A stretch of 33,046 nucleotides of DNA. Origin: Bacillus sp. RO1 (GTDB lineage Bacteria > Bacillota > Bacilli > Bacillales > Bacillaceae_I). Each line of letters begins with the position of its first letter. Position 1 is the first letter of the stretch. The notes beneath the pieces were generated by a model. That model did no database searches, was not told where the DNA came from, and saw only the letters and a list, made by a program, of their open reading frames with translations. A program made the translations under genes and the position numbers. Positions 1 through 7,770 of the stretch are shown piece by piece. The DNA lies in contig NZ_JAAZWB010000024.1 of the NCBI RefSeq assembly GCF_012524115.1, positions 1 through 33,046 of the forward strand, in the 5' to 3' direction.

Positions 1-1
1 T

Positions 2-119
2 GTCTGGTAATGATGGCGAAGAGGTCACACCCGTTCCCATACCGAACACGGAAGTTAAGCTCTTCAGCGCCGATGGTAGTTGGGGGATCTCCCCCTGTGA
101 GAGTAGGACGTTGCCAGGC
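2..119 (+). rRNA. rrf: 5S ribosomal RNA
   Basis: The sequence has the conserved 5S core (GAAGAGGTCACACCCGTTCC, then CCGAACACGGAAGTTAAGC) and the GTGAGAGTAGGACG block. Its ends pair as an acceptor-like helix (GTCTGGTAAT with GTTGCCAGGC), so the molecule looks complete. The exact ends are uncertain by 1-2 nt. The 23S and 16S genes presumably lie just before the window. Eight tRNA genes follow directly, as in Bacillus rRNA operons. Confidence 0.95.
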
Positions 120-128
120 TAGTATTGT

Positions 129-203
129 TCCACCATAGCTCAGCGGTAGAGCATTCGGCTGTTAACCGAAGGGTCGTAGGTTCGAATCCTACTGGTGGAG
201 CCA
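129..203 (+). tRNA. tRNA-Asn (GTT)
   Basis: The acceptor arms TCCACC/GGTGGA pair, the anticodon loop is CTGTTAA inside stem TTCGG/CCGAA, and the T loop is GGTTCGAATCC. The 3' CCA is encoded. It is the first tRNA after the 5S gene and is probably cotranscribed with the rRNA operon. Confidence 0.96.
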
Positions 204-204
204 T

Positions 205-278
205 GCTTCCATAGCTCAGTTAGGTAGAGCACTTCCATGGTAAGGAAGAGGTCACCGGTTCGAGCCCGGTTGGAAGCT
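205..278 (+). tRNA. tRNA-Thr (GGT)
   Basis: The acceptor GCTTCCA pairs with TGGAAGC. The anticodon loop ATGGTAA within CTTCC/GGAAG gives anticodon GGT. The CCA end is not encoded and must be added by the CCA-adding enzyme. It lies one base after tRNA-Asn. Confidence 0.95.
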
Positions 279-291
279 TATACAAAAAATT

Positions 292-366
292 GGCCCGTTG
301 GTCAAGCGGTTAAGACACCGCCCTTTCACGGCGGTAACACGGGTTCGAATCCCGTACGGGTCACCA
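292..366 (+). tRNA. tRNA-Glu (TTC)
   Basis: The acceptor GGCCCGT pairs with ACGGGTC. The anticodon loop CTTTCAC within CCGCC/GGCGG gives TTC. The 3' CCA is encoded. Confidence 0.95.
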
Positions 367-421
367 AAGTTTTTTCGCGTAGCGAAGATAACTGTCCTAT
401 TAAATAATATGAATTTACATT

Positions 422-497
422 GGAGGATTAGCTCAGCTGGGAGAGCACCTGCCTTACAAGCAGGGGGTCGGCGGTTCGATCCCGTCATCCTCCACCA
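422..497 (+). tRNA. tRNA-Val (TAC)
   Basis: The acceptor GGAGGAT pairs with ATCCTCC. The anticodon loop CTTACAA within CCTGC/GCAGG gives TAC. The CCA is encoded. Confidence 0.95.
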
Positions 498-505
498 TAT
501 CCCTT

Positions 506-589
506 GGAGGGGTAGCGAAGTGGCTAAACGCGGCGGACTGTAAATCCGCTCCTTCGGGTTCGGCAGTTCGAATCTGCCCCCCTCCACCA
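506..589 (+). tRNA. tRNA-Tyr (GTA)
   Basis: A class II tRNA with a long variable arm (GCTCCTTCGGGTTCGGC region). The acceptor GGAGGGG pairs with CCCCTCC. The loop ACTGTAAAT gives anticodon GTA. The CCA is encoded. A spacer of about 130 nt without a recognised gene separates it from tRNA-Gln. Confidence 0.95.
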
Positions 590-722
590 TTTTAACTTCG
601 AAATGAAAATTCCGGAGTTTTTGTTTGAAGAAATGTATAAACTTCCTGATATCAGAGATAATAAGTGAAGTTAGTTATCACTGAAGATTGGGTATGTGGT
701 ACATAGAGACAACTACAATTAA

Positions 723-797
723 TGGGCTATAGCCAAGCGGTAAGGCATCGCACTTTGACTGCGACATGCGTTGGTTCGAATCCAGCTAGCCCAGCCA
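723..797 (+). tRNA. tRNA-Gln (TTG)
   Basis: The acceptor TGGGCTA pairs with TAGCCCA. The loop CTTTGAC within TCGCA/TGCGA gives TTG. The CCA is encoded. The first acceptor pair is U1-A72, an identity element used by bacterial tRNA-Gln in both the direct (GlnRS) and the indirect (GluRS plus GatCAB) routes. This matters because glnS is present at 27064-28776. Confidence 0.95.
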
Positions 798-799
798 AC

Positions 800-872
800 G
801 TGCCATTAGCTCAGTCGGTAGAGCATCTGACTTTTAATCAGAGGGTCGAAGGTTCGAGTCCTTCATGGCACA
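800..872 (+). tRNA. tRNA-Lys (TTT)
   Basis: The acceptor GTGCCAT pairs with ATGGCAC. The loop CTTTTAA within TCTGA/TCAGA gives TTT. The CCA is not encoded. It starts 2 nt after the CCA of tRNA-Gln. Confidence 0.95.
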
Positions 873-907
873 TAATTTTTTTGAAAAGCTTTATTATAAC
901 TTTATAA

Positions 908-980
908 GGGGCCTTAGCTCAGCTGGGAGAGCGCCTGCTTTGCACGCAGGAGGTCAGCGGTTCGATCCCGCTAGGCTCCA
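908..980 (+). tRNA. tRNA-Ala (TGC)
   Basis: The acceptor GGGGCCT pairs with AGGCTCC (one G-U pair). The loop TTTGCAC within CCTGC/GCAGG gives TGC. The CCA is not encoded. It is the last tRNA of the cluster and is followed by a strong terminator. Confidence 0.95.
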
Positions 981-997
981 CTTCTTAATAAAGTTTA

Positions 998-1028
998 AGT
1001 CATAGACCTTTGGGTTTATGGCTTTTTT
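998..1028 (+). terminator. terminator of the 5S-tRNA transcript
   Basis: An 11-bp stem AGTCATAGACC / GGTTTATGGCT with loop TTTG is followed by a run of T. It lies 17 nt after tRNA-Ala and is the expected end of the rrn-tRNA operon. Confidence 0.85.
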
Positions 1029-1100
1029 GTTTGTTATCTTGTTTAGGTAAGGATTTTGCAAAAAGTTTTTTCTCGTAATATAAGGCCAAGAGTACTCCAG

Positions 1101-1210
1101 TGAATCGGGCGATAATTTAGAATTACGGGCGAAAAAAATTAATCGGACGTTATTTAAAAAGTACGGGCGAAAATCACGACAAATCGGCCGAAATGCAAAA
1201 ATGTCCGCTC
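1101..1210. repeat. phased motif array A (about 20-bp spacing)
   Basis: Variants of CGGGCGAAA recur with first bases at 1106, 1126, 1144, 1164 and 1185, followed by a TGTCCG at 1202, giving spacings of 20, 18, 20, 21 and about 20 bp. Between motifs the sequence is A/T rich and not conserved. Read on the minus strand the motifs become TCGCCCGWWT/ACGTCCGATT, which resembles the CCGAA motif of the array at 7771-7982. It fills most of the 355-nt gap between the tRNA terminator and the rocF promoter; I see no gene there. Confidence 0.55.
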
Positions 1211-1321
1211 ATTCTCAGATCGGTTCACCTAACTATAACGCTAAATTTATCCTCACATCTTCCATCTGTCATAAATAATCCAACAATTCCAAACTGCATA
1301 TATATTCAAAACTATGTCGAG

Positions 1322-1351
1322 TTGAGTCATCTGATAGTTTCCCTATACAAT
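1322..1351 (+). promoter_or_regulatory. candidate SigA promoter of rocF
   Basis: TTGAGT (1322-1327), an 18-bp spacer and TACAAT (1346-1351) lie about 33 nt before the rocF start. I find no SigL -24/-12 element or RocR palindrome here, unlike at rocA. Confidence 0.5.
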
Positions 1352-1383
1352 AGAAGCAGAATACATTAAGGGGGACACGATTC

Positions 1384-2286
1384 ATGAAGAAAGATATCAG
1401 TATTATTGGAGTACCAATGGACTTGGGGCAGACACGTCGCGGAGTGGATATGGGTCCTAGTGCGATAAGGTATGCAGGAGTAGTAGAAAGATTAGAAAAT
1501 TTAACAAAGACGATAGAAGATCTTGGAGATATTGAAATTGGCAGCAGAGAAAGAACAGCATCCGGTGAAAGTAACCTCAAAAATTTGAAAGCGGTTGCGG
1601 AGGCTAGTGAAAACCTGGCTTCTAAGGTAGATGAAGTCCTATCAAGTGGAAGGTTTCCTTTAGTATTTGGTGGAGATCATAGTATTGCTATTGGGACAAT
1701 TGCAGGTCTTGCGAAGCACTATTCCAACATGGGAGTAATCTGGTATGACGCACATGGGGATCTTAACACGGGAGAAACTTCTCCATCAGGTAATATTCAT
1801 GGGATGCCGCTGGCGGTTAGCTTGGGTATTGGTGATTCTACATTGACGTCTATCGGCGGAGACTATGCGAAAATCAAACCTGAAAATATAGTTATAATTG
1901 GCGCAAGATCTTTGGATGAAGGCGAGAAAATTTTAATTAAGGAAAAAGGCATTAAAGTATTTACGATGCATGAGATTGATCGTTTAGGTATGACTGCCGT
2001 GATGGAAGAAGCTATTGCCTACTTAAAGGAACGAGAAACAGATGGAGTTCATCTATCATTAGACCTTGATGGACTAGATCCTCATGATGCACCAGGTGTT
2101 GGGACACCAGTACTTGGAGGAATCTCGTATCGCGAAAGCCATTTGGCTATGGAAATGCTAGAAGAAGCAAATATTCTGACTTCAGCTGAATTTGTAGAAG
2201 TTAACCCAATACTAGACGAGCGTAACAAAACAGCAACGGTAGCTGTCGCTTTAATGGGATCCTTATTTGGTGAAAAACTTCTTTAA
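1384..2286 (+). CDS. rocF: arginase
   Basis: Hydrolyses L-arginine to L-ornithine and urea, the first step of arginine catabolism, in the cytoplasm. The 300-aa product has the full ureohydrolase signature: GGDHS with H99, DAHGD with D122/H124/D126, and the SLDLDGLDP block with D227 and D229, which together bind the two Mn ions. Length equals the usual Bacillus arginase. The ATG is preceded by AAGGGGG at about 6 nt. The gene appears monocistronic, between a SigA-like promoter and a strong bidirectional terminator. In B. subtilis rocF is the last gene of rocDEF; here it is about 10 kb from the other roc genes. The ornithine it makes would feed RocD at 13961. Confidence 0.95.
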   Translation: MKKDISIIGVPMDLGQTRRGVDMGPSAIRYAGVVERLENLTKTIEDLGDIEIGSRERTASGESNLKNLKAVAEASENLASKVDEVLSSGRFPLVFGGDHSIAIGTIAGLAKHYSNMGVIWYDAHGDLNTGETSPSGNIHGMPLAVSLGIGDSTLTSIGGDYAKIKPENIVIIGARSLDEGEKILIKEKGIKVFTMHEIDRLGMTAVMEEAIAYLKERETDGVHLSLDLDGLDPHDAPGVGTPVLGGISYRESHLAMEMLEEANILTSAEFVEVNPILDERNKTATVAVALMGSLFGEKLL

Positions 2287-2303
2287 ATATCCTTTTACAA
2301 AAA

Positions 2304-2346
2304 AAAACCAGCAACTAATACTTAAGTAGTTGCTGGTTTTCGTTTT
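2304..2346. terminator. bidirectional terminator between rocF and the Spo0E-like gene
   Basis: Arms AAAACCAGCAACTA (2304-2317) and TAGTTGCTGGTTTT (2327-2340) pair perfectly around a 9-nt loop, with T-rich sequence beyond on the plus strand and a long A run (T on minus) on the other side. The right arm is also coding: it specifies the last residues (KPATT) of the minus-strand gene at 2322-2504. Confidence 0.85.
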
Positions 2347-2504
2347 ATTTGTAGATATAGGTATTGATTTATCAATGAATCAAGCGAGGTACTCACATCA
2401 ATTACTTCCTTAGATTGAAGATGGTTAGATGAGGAAAGTCGAATCATTTCTTCTCTTTTTCTCTCAATTGCTTCTTGTAAATGGACGGTAGCATGGACGG
2501 CCAC
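2322..2504 (-). CDS. Spo0E-family aspartyl-phosphate phosphatase (small)
   Basis: A 60-aa protein with the short two-helix pattern of Spo0E-like regulators: an IERKREEMIRL helix followed by KEVIDVSTSLDSLINQY, containing the S-x-x-L-D family signature. Members dephosphorylate Spo0A~P (or other receiver domains) and delay sporulation; the target here is inferred. The start is GTG at 2504, supported by AAGGGGTG 7 nt upstream on the minus strand. It converges on rocF and its stop lies in the loop of the shared terminator. The family is very short and divergent, so the assignment rests on the motif and size, not on overall identity. Confidence 0.8.
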   Translation of the reverse strand: MAVHATVHLQEAIERKREEMIRLSSSNHLQSKEVIDVSTSLDSLINQYLYLQIKRKPATT

Positions 2505-2636
2505 TATACAACACCCCTTATTGATTAGGCTTCAAAAACTAATGTTAGTAGCTTTTACCCTCTTTTATCCTTTTTTAAACCAAATTCAGTAAATATTTGT
2601 TAGAATATATTTTAGAGAAAAGTTTTTCGAGAAAAA

Positions 2637-2663
2637 TGAAACCTTTTACGGCGAAGGAACGTA
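2637..2663 (+). promoter_or_regulatory. SigW autoregulatory promoter
   Basis: TGAAAC (2637-2642), a 17-bp spacer and CGTA (2660-2663) match the extracytoplasmic-function SigW promoter (TGAAAC ... CGTA). It lies 34 nt before the sigW start, as expected for the autoregulated sigW-rsiW operon. Confidence 0.88.
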
Positions 2664-2697
2664 TTACAAGTCGACCGCCAGACTACGGGGGAACGGA

Positions 2698-3261
2698 ATG
2701 GAAGAGCTAATCAGAAAAAGAATAAAACAAATAAAAAAAGGCGATCAGGATGCATTTGCAGAAATTGTGGAATTGTTTAAGGACAAGATTTATCAATTGG
2801 TCTATCGAATGATTGGTAATTCGCATGAAGCAGAAGACATTGCACAAGAAGCATTTATACGTGCATATATTAACATCAACAGCTTCGATGTAAATCGCAA
2901 GTTTTCGACCTGGCTATATCGAATTGCAACAAACCTGACGATTGACCGTATACGCAAAAAGAAGCCAGATTATTATCTAGATGCAGAAGTAGCAGGTACA
3001 GAAGGGTTGACCATGTATTCCCAGGTTGCAGCGGATATTGCGTTACCTGAGGAGGAAGTGGAAACAATGGAGCTGCAAGGTGAAATTCAGCGCCAGATAC
3101 TTAAGCTTCCGGATAAATACCGGTCAGTAATTGTCTTAAAATACATTGATGAGTTATCATTGATTGAAATCAGTGAAATTCTAGAAATTCCGGTCGGAAC
3201 CGTAAAGACTAGAATCCATAGAGGGCGAGAAGCGCTGAGACAGCAATTGCGCCATGTTTAA
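2698..3261 (+). CDS. sigW: RNA polymerase ECF sigma factor SigW
   Basis: Directs RNA polymerase to envelope-stress and antimicrobial-resistance promoters. The 187-aa protein has sigma region 2 (HEAEDIAQEAFIRAY and FSTWLYRIATNLTIDRIRKK, about residues 45-90) and a region 4 helix-turn-helix (LSLIEISEILEIPVGTVKTR, about 150-175). Length and sequence match Bacillus SigW closely. The start ATG follows a GGGGGAACGGA ribosome site. It is cotranscribed with rsiW 20 nt downstream from its own SigW-type promoter. The gene order before cdaA-cdaR-glmM is the conserved Bacillus order. Confidence 0.96.
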   Translation: MEELIRKRIKQIKKGDQDAFAEIVELFKDKIYQLVYRMIGNSHEAEDIAQEAFIRAYININSFDVNRKFSTWLYRIATNLTIDRIRKKKPDYYLDAEVAGTEGLTMYSQVAADIALPEEEVETMELQGEIQRQILKLPDKYRSVIVLKYIDELSLIEISEILEIPVGTVKTRIHRGREALRQQLRHV

Positions 3262-3281
3262 TTCTGGAGGTGTTATAAATA

Positions 3282-3896
3282 ATGAATAAATGCCCGGAAC
3301 ATATCGTCCAGTATATGCATGAGTATTTAGATGGTGATCTAGAAAAAGAACGAGAAAAAGAGCTAAAAGCACATCTCCACGACTGCAAGGAATGCTATCA
3401 ACAGTTTCATGAATTGGAGAAGGCGATTGCCCTTGTGCAAAGCACCTCTCATATATCTGCACCAAATGATTTCACGCAAAGAGTGATGAATAGTTTACCG
3501 AAAGAAAAGAAGACCATTGGTTGGAATCGCTGGTTCCGTTCCCATCCAATGCTTGTAGCTGCCGCCATTTTCTTTATTTTAATGAGCGGAAGTTTATTTG
3601 GAGGTTGGCAGGAAGAGAAGTTTGCATTCACTAACCAGCCGAATCTTATAGTGGAGGATAATACTGTTGTCGTCCCTGAAGGAAAGGTTGTAGATGGGGA
3701 TGTCGTCGTAAAGAACGGAAACATCCGCGTTGAGGGTGAAGTCAGAGGGAATGTGACGGTCATCAATGGTGAAAACTACCTCGCTTCTGCAGGCCAGGTA
3801 ACAGGAGACATCGAAGAAATCAACCAAGTATTCGAATGGATCTGGTACACCATGAAAGACGGTTTCAAAAAAGCGGTGGATGTTTTTAACGATTGA
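3282..3896 (+). CDS. rsiW: anti-sigma-W factor RsiW
   Basis: A single-pass membrane protein that holds SigW inactive until it is cleaved by PrsW and RasP. The 204-aa product has an N-terminal zinc anti-sigma domain (C4, then H31-x3-C35-x2-C38), a membrane helix at about residues 87-106 and an extracytoplasmic part. The outer part has a beta-rich GDVVVKNGNIRVEGEVRGNV stretch like that of polymer-forming/bactofilin-type repeats, ending in an aromatic segment. TGGAGGTG precedes the ATG by about 10 nt. prsW and rasP are not in this window. Confidence 0.95.
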   Translation: MNKCPEHIVQYMHEYLDGDLEKEREKELKAHLHDCKECYQQFHELEKAIALVQSTSHISAPNDFTQRVMNSLPKEKKTIGWNRWFRSHPMLVAAAIFFILMSGSLFGGWQEEKFAFTNQPNLIVEDNTVVVPEGKVVDGDVVVKNGNIRVEGEVRGNVTVINGENYLASAGQVTGDIEEINQVFEWIWYTMKDGFKKAVDVFND

Positions 3897-3906
3897 GCAG
3901 TAACTT

Positions 3907-3951
3907 AGTTGATCGCAGTGGAAAGCGAAGCGCCTGAAAAGAAGATCAACT
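3907..3951. repeat. shrunken relic of the GTTGATT palindromic element
   Basis: AGTTGATC (3907-3914) and GATCAACT (3944-3951) form inverted ends around GGAAAGCGAAGCGCCTG. The same ends and the same right-end text (GGAAAGCGAAG) occur in the full 125-bp elements at 10441-10565 and 32906-33031. The central 80 bp or so are missing, so this looks like an internal deletion derivative, now between rsiW and its terminator. Confidence 0.55.
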
Positions 3952-3972
3952 GTTATAAGTTATATCAAAATG

Positions 3973-4003
3973 AGGTGCTTGAAACTATTCAAGCATCTTT
4001 TTA
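3973..4003 (+). terminator. terminator of sigW-rsiW
   Basis: An 11-bp stem AGGTGCTTGAA / TTCAAGCATCT with loop ACTA is followed by TTTTTAT. Confidence 0.85.
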
Positions 4004-4053
4004 TATTTCAAGGAGATTATAATAATATTGCAAAACATGAATTAACAGGCCAG

Positions 4054-4084
4054 TTCTACCTGATTGTTAAAAATATGCTATAAT
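4054..4084 (+). promoter_or_regulatory. extended -10 promoter of cdaA-cdaR-glmM
   Basis: A perfect TATAAT (4079-4084) is preceded by TGC, an extended -10 (TGnTATAAT). No good -35 is seen (TTCTAC at 4054 is weak). It lies about 60 nt before the cdaA start. Confidence 0.55.
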
Positions 4085-4145
4085 AACATGGTTACGGTTT
4101 TCGTACTTGATACATAAATCTTGTACTGTTAAAGGAAGTGTGAGG

Positions 4146-4979
4146 ATGCCTTTTGAAATACCTTTTGGAGATATGCCATATTTAAGTTACCTTGCTAATA
4201 TCATAGATATTTTACTCGTTTGGTTTGTTATCTATAAGCTTATCATGGTCATCCGTGGGACAAAGGCGGTCCAGTTATTAAAAGGGATAACAGTAATTGT
4301 AGTGGTAAGGATCATTAGTAACTTTTTAGGATTCAGTACCTTACAATGGTTGATGGACCAAGCTTTGACATGGGGATTTCTGGCGATAATCATTATTTTT
4401 CAGCCAGAGCTTCGTCGCGCCTTGGAGCAATTGGGTAGAGGGAAATTGTTTTCAAGAAGCGGGATAGATGATGAGGAAGAGCATGCCAAGATGATTGAAG
4501 CAGTCGTTAAATCCGTGCAATACATGGCCAAACGCCGTATTGGAGCGTTGATTTCGATTGAACGAGAAACCGGGATGGGAGATTACATAGAAACGGGTAT
4601 TCCGTTGCATGCAAAAGTTTCATCCGAGCTTTTGATTAACATCTTTATTCCGAATACACCACTTCATGATGGAGCGGTTATTTTGCAAAAGAGCCAAGTA
4701 TCTGCAGCAGCTTGTTACCTGCCATTGTCTGAGAGTCCTTTTATTTCAAAAGAGCTTGGAACAAGGCATAGAGCGGCACTTGGAATTAGTGAAGTAACAG
4801 ATAGTATCACCATTATCGTATCAGAGGAGACTGGAAGTATATCTGTTACGAAGAACGGTGAGTTGCACCGTGATCTAGAACCTGAATTATTCAGCGAGCT
4901 ATTGAAGAAGGAATTGGATATAAGTGTGAAGACCGCTAATTCGAATCGCTGGCAATGGAGGGGGCAGAAGGATGGATAA
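4146..4979 (+). CDS. cdaA: diadenylate cyclase CdaA
   Basis: Makes c-di-AMP from two ATP at the membrane; c-di-AMP controls potassium and osmolyte transport and is essential in most Bacillus conditions. Three membrane helices lie at about residues 14-32, 43-60 and 70-86. The DAC domain follows, with the catalytic DGA motif (D175-A177) and RHR motif (R207-R209). I chose ATG 4146 (277 aa) because AAAGGAAG lies just upstream and the protein then begins like known CdaA; an upstream in-frame ATG at 4107 lacks a ribosome site. It overlaps cdaR by 8 nt, indicating coupled translation. Confidence 0.95.
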   Translation: MPFEIPFGDMPYLSYLANIIDILLVWFVIYKLIMVIRGTKAVQLLKGITVIVVVRIISNFLGFSTLQWLMDQALTWGFLAIIIIFQPELRRALEQLGRGKLFSRSGIDDEEEHAKMIEAVVKSVQYMAKRRIGALISIERETGMGDYIETGIPLHAKVSSELLINIFIPNTPLHDGAVILQKSQVSAAACYLPLSESPFISKELGTRHRAALGISEVTDSITIIVSEETGSISVTKNGELHRDLEPELFSELLKKELDISVKTANSNRWQWRGQKDG

Positions 4980-6222
4980 GTTTATCAATAACCGTTGGGT
5001 GATGAAAATTATCGCTTTGATGTTGGCCTTTATGCTTTACATGTCAGTCAGCATCGAGAATAGTTCCACTCAGCAGACAGACTCTCCCCCTTCTCCTTTT
5101 TCCGGATCCACTGATGTGCAAACAGTGACAGATGTTCCGGTTGAAGCGTTCTATGACCGGGAGAATCTAGTTGTTTCCGGTGTCCCGCAAAGTGTTACAG
5201 TAACACTAGAGGGTCCTACGGCATCTGTAAAACCAACAGCCTTGCAGAAGGATTTCGAAATCATTGCAGATCTATCCAATTTGGGTATTGGAACTCATGA
5301 AGTAACGTTGGAGTCTCGGAATCTGTCTGACAGATTAGATGTTGTAATTGAGCCATCAGTAGCTTCCGTTACCATACATGAAAAGATTGCTGAGGATTTC
5401 CCAGTGGACGTTGATTTTATTAACAGAGGCCAAATGGAAGAAGGTTATCAGGCAGAACAACCAATTGTTAAGCCTAATATTGTTAAAGTGACAGGATCTC
5501 GTGAATTGATTGAAAGTATCGCACTGGTGAAAGCACGTGTTGATCTGAAGGGCGTCAATGAAGCTGTTGAACAACAGTCTCGTGTGACGGTCTATGACAG
5601 GGAAGGAAACACGTTGAATGTGGAAGTAAATCCTCCTGTAGTAGATGTGAGTGTTCCGATTACAAGTCCTTTTAAATCAGTACCGTTGAAAATAAATCGC
5701 AAAGGGTCTTTAAAAGAGAACCTAAGTATTACAAAGATAGAAGCTGTACCAAATGAAGTAACGGTTTATGGACCCAAAAGCACCCTTGACAAGTTGGAGT
5801 TCATTGATAATATAGAGTTGGATTTAACTCAGATTACGGAAAGCACAACCATTGAAGTTGATGTTCCTGTACCAGATGGCGTGAAACGCGTTGTACCGGA
5901 AAAGGTGAAGATCAATGTGGAAGTGGAAAAAGAAGAGCAAAAAACGTTTACCAATGTCCCTATTCAACAAATCGGTCTATCTGAGGGGCTGGAAATAGAA
6001 TTCATTGACCCGGAAACTGGCTTAATGGATCTTACGGTACTTGGCTCACCAAGCACCCTTAAGGGAGTTAATAGCTCCGATATGGAAATGTATATCAATG
6101 TAACAGACTTAAATGCTGGGGAACATGAAGCCCCTCTTGAGATAAACGGTCCACAAAACGTTTCGTGGGACCTGCCAAAGAGAAATGTAAAGTTTAGATT
6201 AATAGAAGAAACTAATGAGTAG
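4972..6222 (+). CDS. cdaR: CdaA regulatory protein CdaR (YbbR domains)
   Basis: A membrane-anchored regulator that binds and modulates CdaA. The 416-aa product has a short cytoplasmic N-terminus, one membrane helix at about residues 8-26, and then about four YbbR repeats outside the cell, recognisable as recurring beta-rich units with V-x-G-x/T-V-x-G patterns (for example [48 protein letters not shown]). The start overlaps the end of cdaA, and glmM follows after 20 nt. The three genes form the conserved c-di-AMP operon. Confidence 0.95.
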   Translation: MDKFINNRWVMKIIALMLAFMLYMSVSIENSSTQQTDSPPSPFSGSTDVQTVTDVPVEAFYDRENLVVSGVPQSVTVTLEGPTASVKPTALQKDFEIIADLSNLGIGTHEVTLESRNLSDRLDVVIEPSVASVTIHEKIAEDFPVDVDFINRGQMEEGYQAEQPIVKPNIVKVTGSRELIESIALVKARVDLKGVNEAVEQQSRVTVYDREGNTLNVEVNPPVVDVSVPITSPFKSVPLKINRKGSLKENLSITKIEAVPNEVTVYGPKSTLDKLEFIDNIELDLTQITESTTIEVDVPVPDGVKRVVPEKVKINVEVEKEEQKTFTNVPIQQIGLSEGLEIEFIDPETGLMDLTVLGSPSTLKGVNSSDMEMYINVTDLNAGEHEAPLEINGPQNVSWDLPKRNVKFRLIEETNE

Positions 6223-6242
6223 TAAAAGGAGAGATTTACGAA

Positions 6243-7589
6243 ATGGGTAAATATTTTGGTACGGATGGAGTGCGCGGTGTAGCGAACTCGGAATTAACAC
6301 CTGAATTGGCATTTAAAGTAGGACGTTTGGGAGGATATGTGTTAACAAAAGACCAAACTCGTCCGAAAGTGCTGATCGGCCGTGATACGCGTATTTCAGG
6401 ACATATGCTGGAAGGAGCGCTAGTGGCAGGTTTACTATCCATTGGTGCAGAAGTCATGCGTTTAGGTGTAATCTCTACTCCTGGTGTGGCTTACCTGACA
6501 AAAGCATTAGGTGCCCAAGCCGGTGTGATGATCTCTGCTTCTCATAATCCGGTTGCAGACAACGGAATTAAGTTTTTCGGCCCGGATGGTTTCAAACTTT
6601 CTGACGAGCAGGAAGCGGAAATTGAAGCATTGATGGATGAAGAGACAGACAGCCTTCCGCGTCCAGTCGGTGCAGATTTAGGTCAAGTAAACGACTATTT
6701 TGAAGGCGGACAGAAATACCTTCAGTTCCTAAAACAAACTGTGGATGAGGATTTCTCCGGTATACACATAGCATTAGATTGTGCACATGGTGCGACATCT
6801 TCTCATGCTACACATCTTTTTGCAGACCTAGAGGCGGACATCTCTACCATGGGGTCTTCTCCTAATGGATTGAACATCAATGATGGTGTAGGTTCTACCC
6901 ATCCAGAGGCGCTTGCACAATTAGTGCTTGATAAGGGTGCTGATATCGGTCTTGCATTTGATGGTGACGGAGACCGCATCATCGCAGTGGATGAAAAAGG
7001 ACAAATTGTCGACGGTGACCAGATCATGTTCATCTGTGCAAAATACTTAAGCGAACAAGGTCGTCTTCGCCATAACACAGTCGTATCCACTGTGATGAGC
7101 AACCTTGGCTTCTACAAAGCATTAGAGGCTAACAATGTAGAAACTAAGCAAACAGCAGTTGGTGACCGTTATGTAGTAGAAGAGATGAAGAACGGCAATT
7201 ATCTCCTTGGTGGAGAGCAATCCGGCCACATCATCTTCCTTGACTACAACACAACAGGTGACGGCATGCTAACAGGTCTTCAGCTTGTCAATATCATGAA
7301 GCTGACGAAAAAGAGCCTATCTGAGCTTGCTGGTGAAATGACAAAGTTCCCTCAACTTCTTGTGAACATCAAAGTGACGGACAAGCACCGTGTAACAGAG
7401 AACGAGAAAGTAAAGGCTGTTATTGAAGAAGTAGAAGAGGAAATGAACGGCAACGGCCGCATCCTTGTGCGTCCTTCCGGTACAGAGCCACTTGTACGTG
7501 TCATGGCCGAAGCGCCAACTCAAGAACAATGCGATGAGTACGTAGAACGTATTGCAGCTGTAGTGCGCGAGGAAATGGGCACGGAATAA
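6243..7589 (+). CDS. glmM: phosphoglucosamine mutase
   Basis: Converts glucosamine-6-phosphate to glucosamine-1-phosphate on the way to UDP-GlcNAc and peptidoglycan. The 448-aa protein carries the phosphoserine loop ISASHNP with catalytic S100, the metal loop DGDGDR with D240/D242/D244, the sugar-binding GGEQSGH motif and the C-terminal phosphate-binding [12 protein letters not shown] loop. The family length is usual. AAAGGAGAG precedes the ATG. GlmM of B. subtilis and related species is known to bind and inhibit CdaA, which fits the shared operon. Confidence 0.97.
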   Translation: MGKYFGTDGVRGVANSELTPELAFKVGRLGGYVLTKDQTRPKVLIGRDTRISGHMLEGALVAGLLSIGAEVMRLGVISTPGVAYLTKALGAQAGVMISASHNPVADNGIKFFGPDGFKLSDEQEAEIEALMDEETDSLPRPVGADLGQVNDYFEGGQKYLQFLKQTVDEDFSGIHIALDCAHGATSSHATHLFADLEADISTMGSSPNGLNINDGVGSTHPEALAQLVLDKGADIGLAFDGDGDRIIAVDEKGQIVDGDQIMFICAKYLSEQGRLRHNTVVSTVMSNLGFYKALEANNVETKQTAVGDRYVVEEMKNGNYLLGGEQSGHIIFLDYNTTGDGMLTGLQLVNIMKLTKKSLSELAGEMTKFPQLLVNIKVTDKHRVTENEKVKAVIEEVEEEMNGNGRILVRPSGTEPLVRVMAEAPTQEQCDEYVERIAAVVREEMGTE

Positions 7590-7606
7590 TTGAAACGGTG
7601 AACGAG

Positions 7607-7656
7607 AAAGATATGCATATACCGCACTTATGGAGCGGTGGGTGCATATCTTTTTT
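7607..7656 (+). terminator. terminator of the cdaA-cdaR-glmM operon
   Basis: AAAGATATGCA pairs with TGCATATCTTT around an inner ACCGC/GCGGT pairing, followed by a T run. Confidence 0.85.
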
Positions 7657-7770
7657 ATATAGTGTGGAAATTTGGATAGCGGTGCTCATAGCATGTAACG
7701 TTCTTGTTGGATGGTATCAATGCGGGAACAGGTTGAAGCAGTCGGCATGATTGCATGCAGTGGAATTTGT

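Noticed and set aside
252-590. Frames across the tRNA genes on both strands
   Set aside because: They are made of tRNA sequence.
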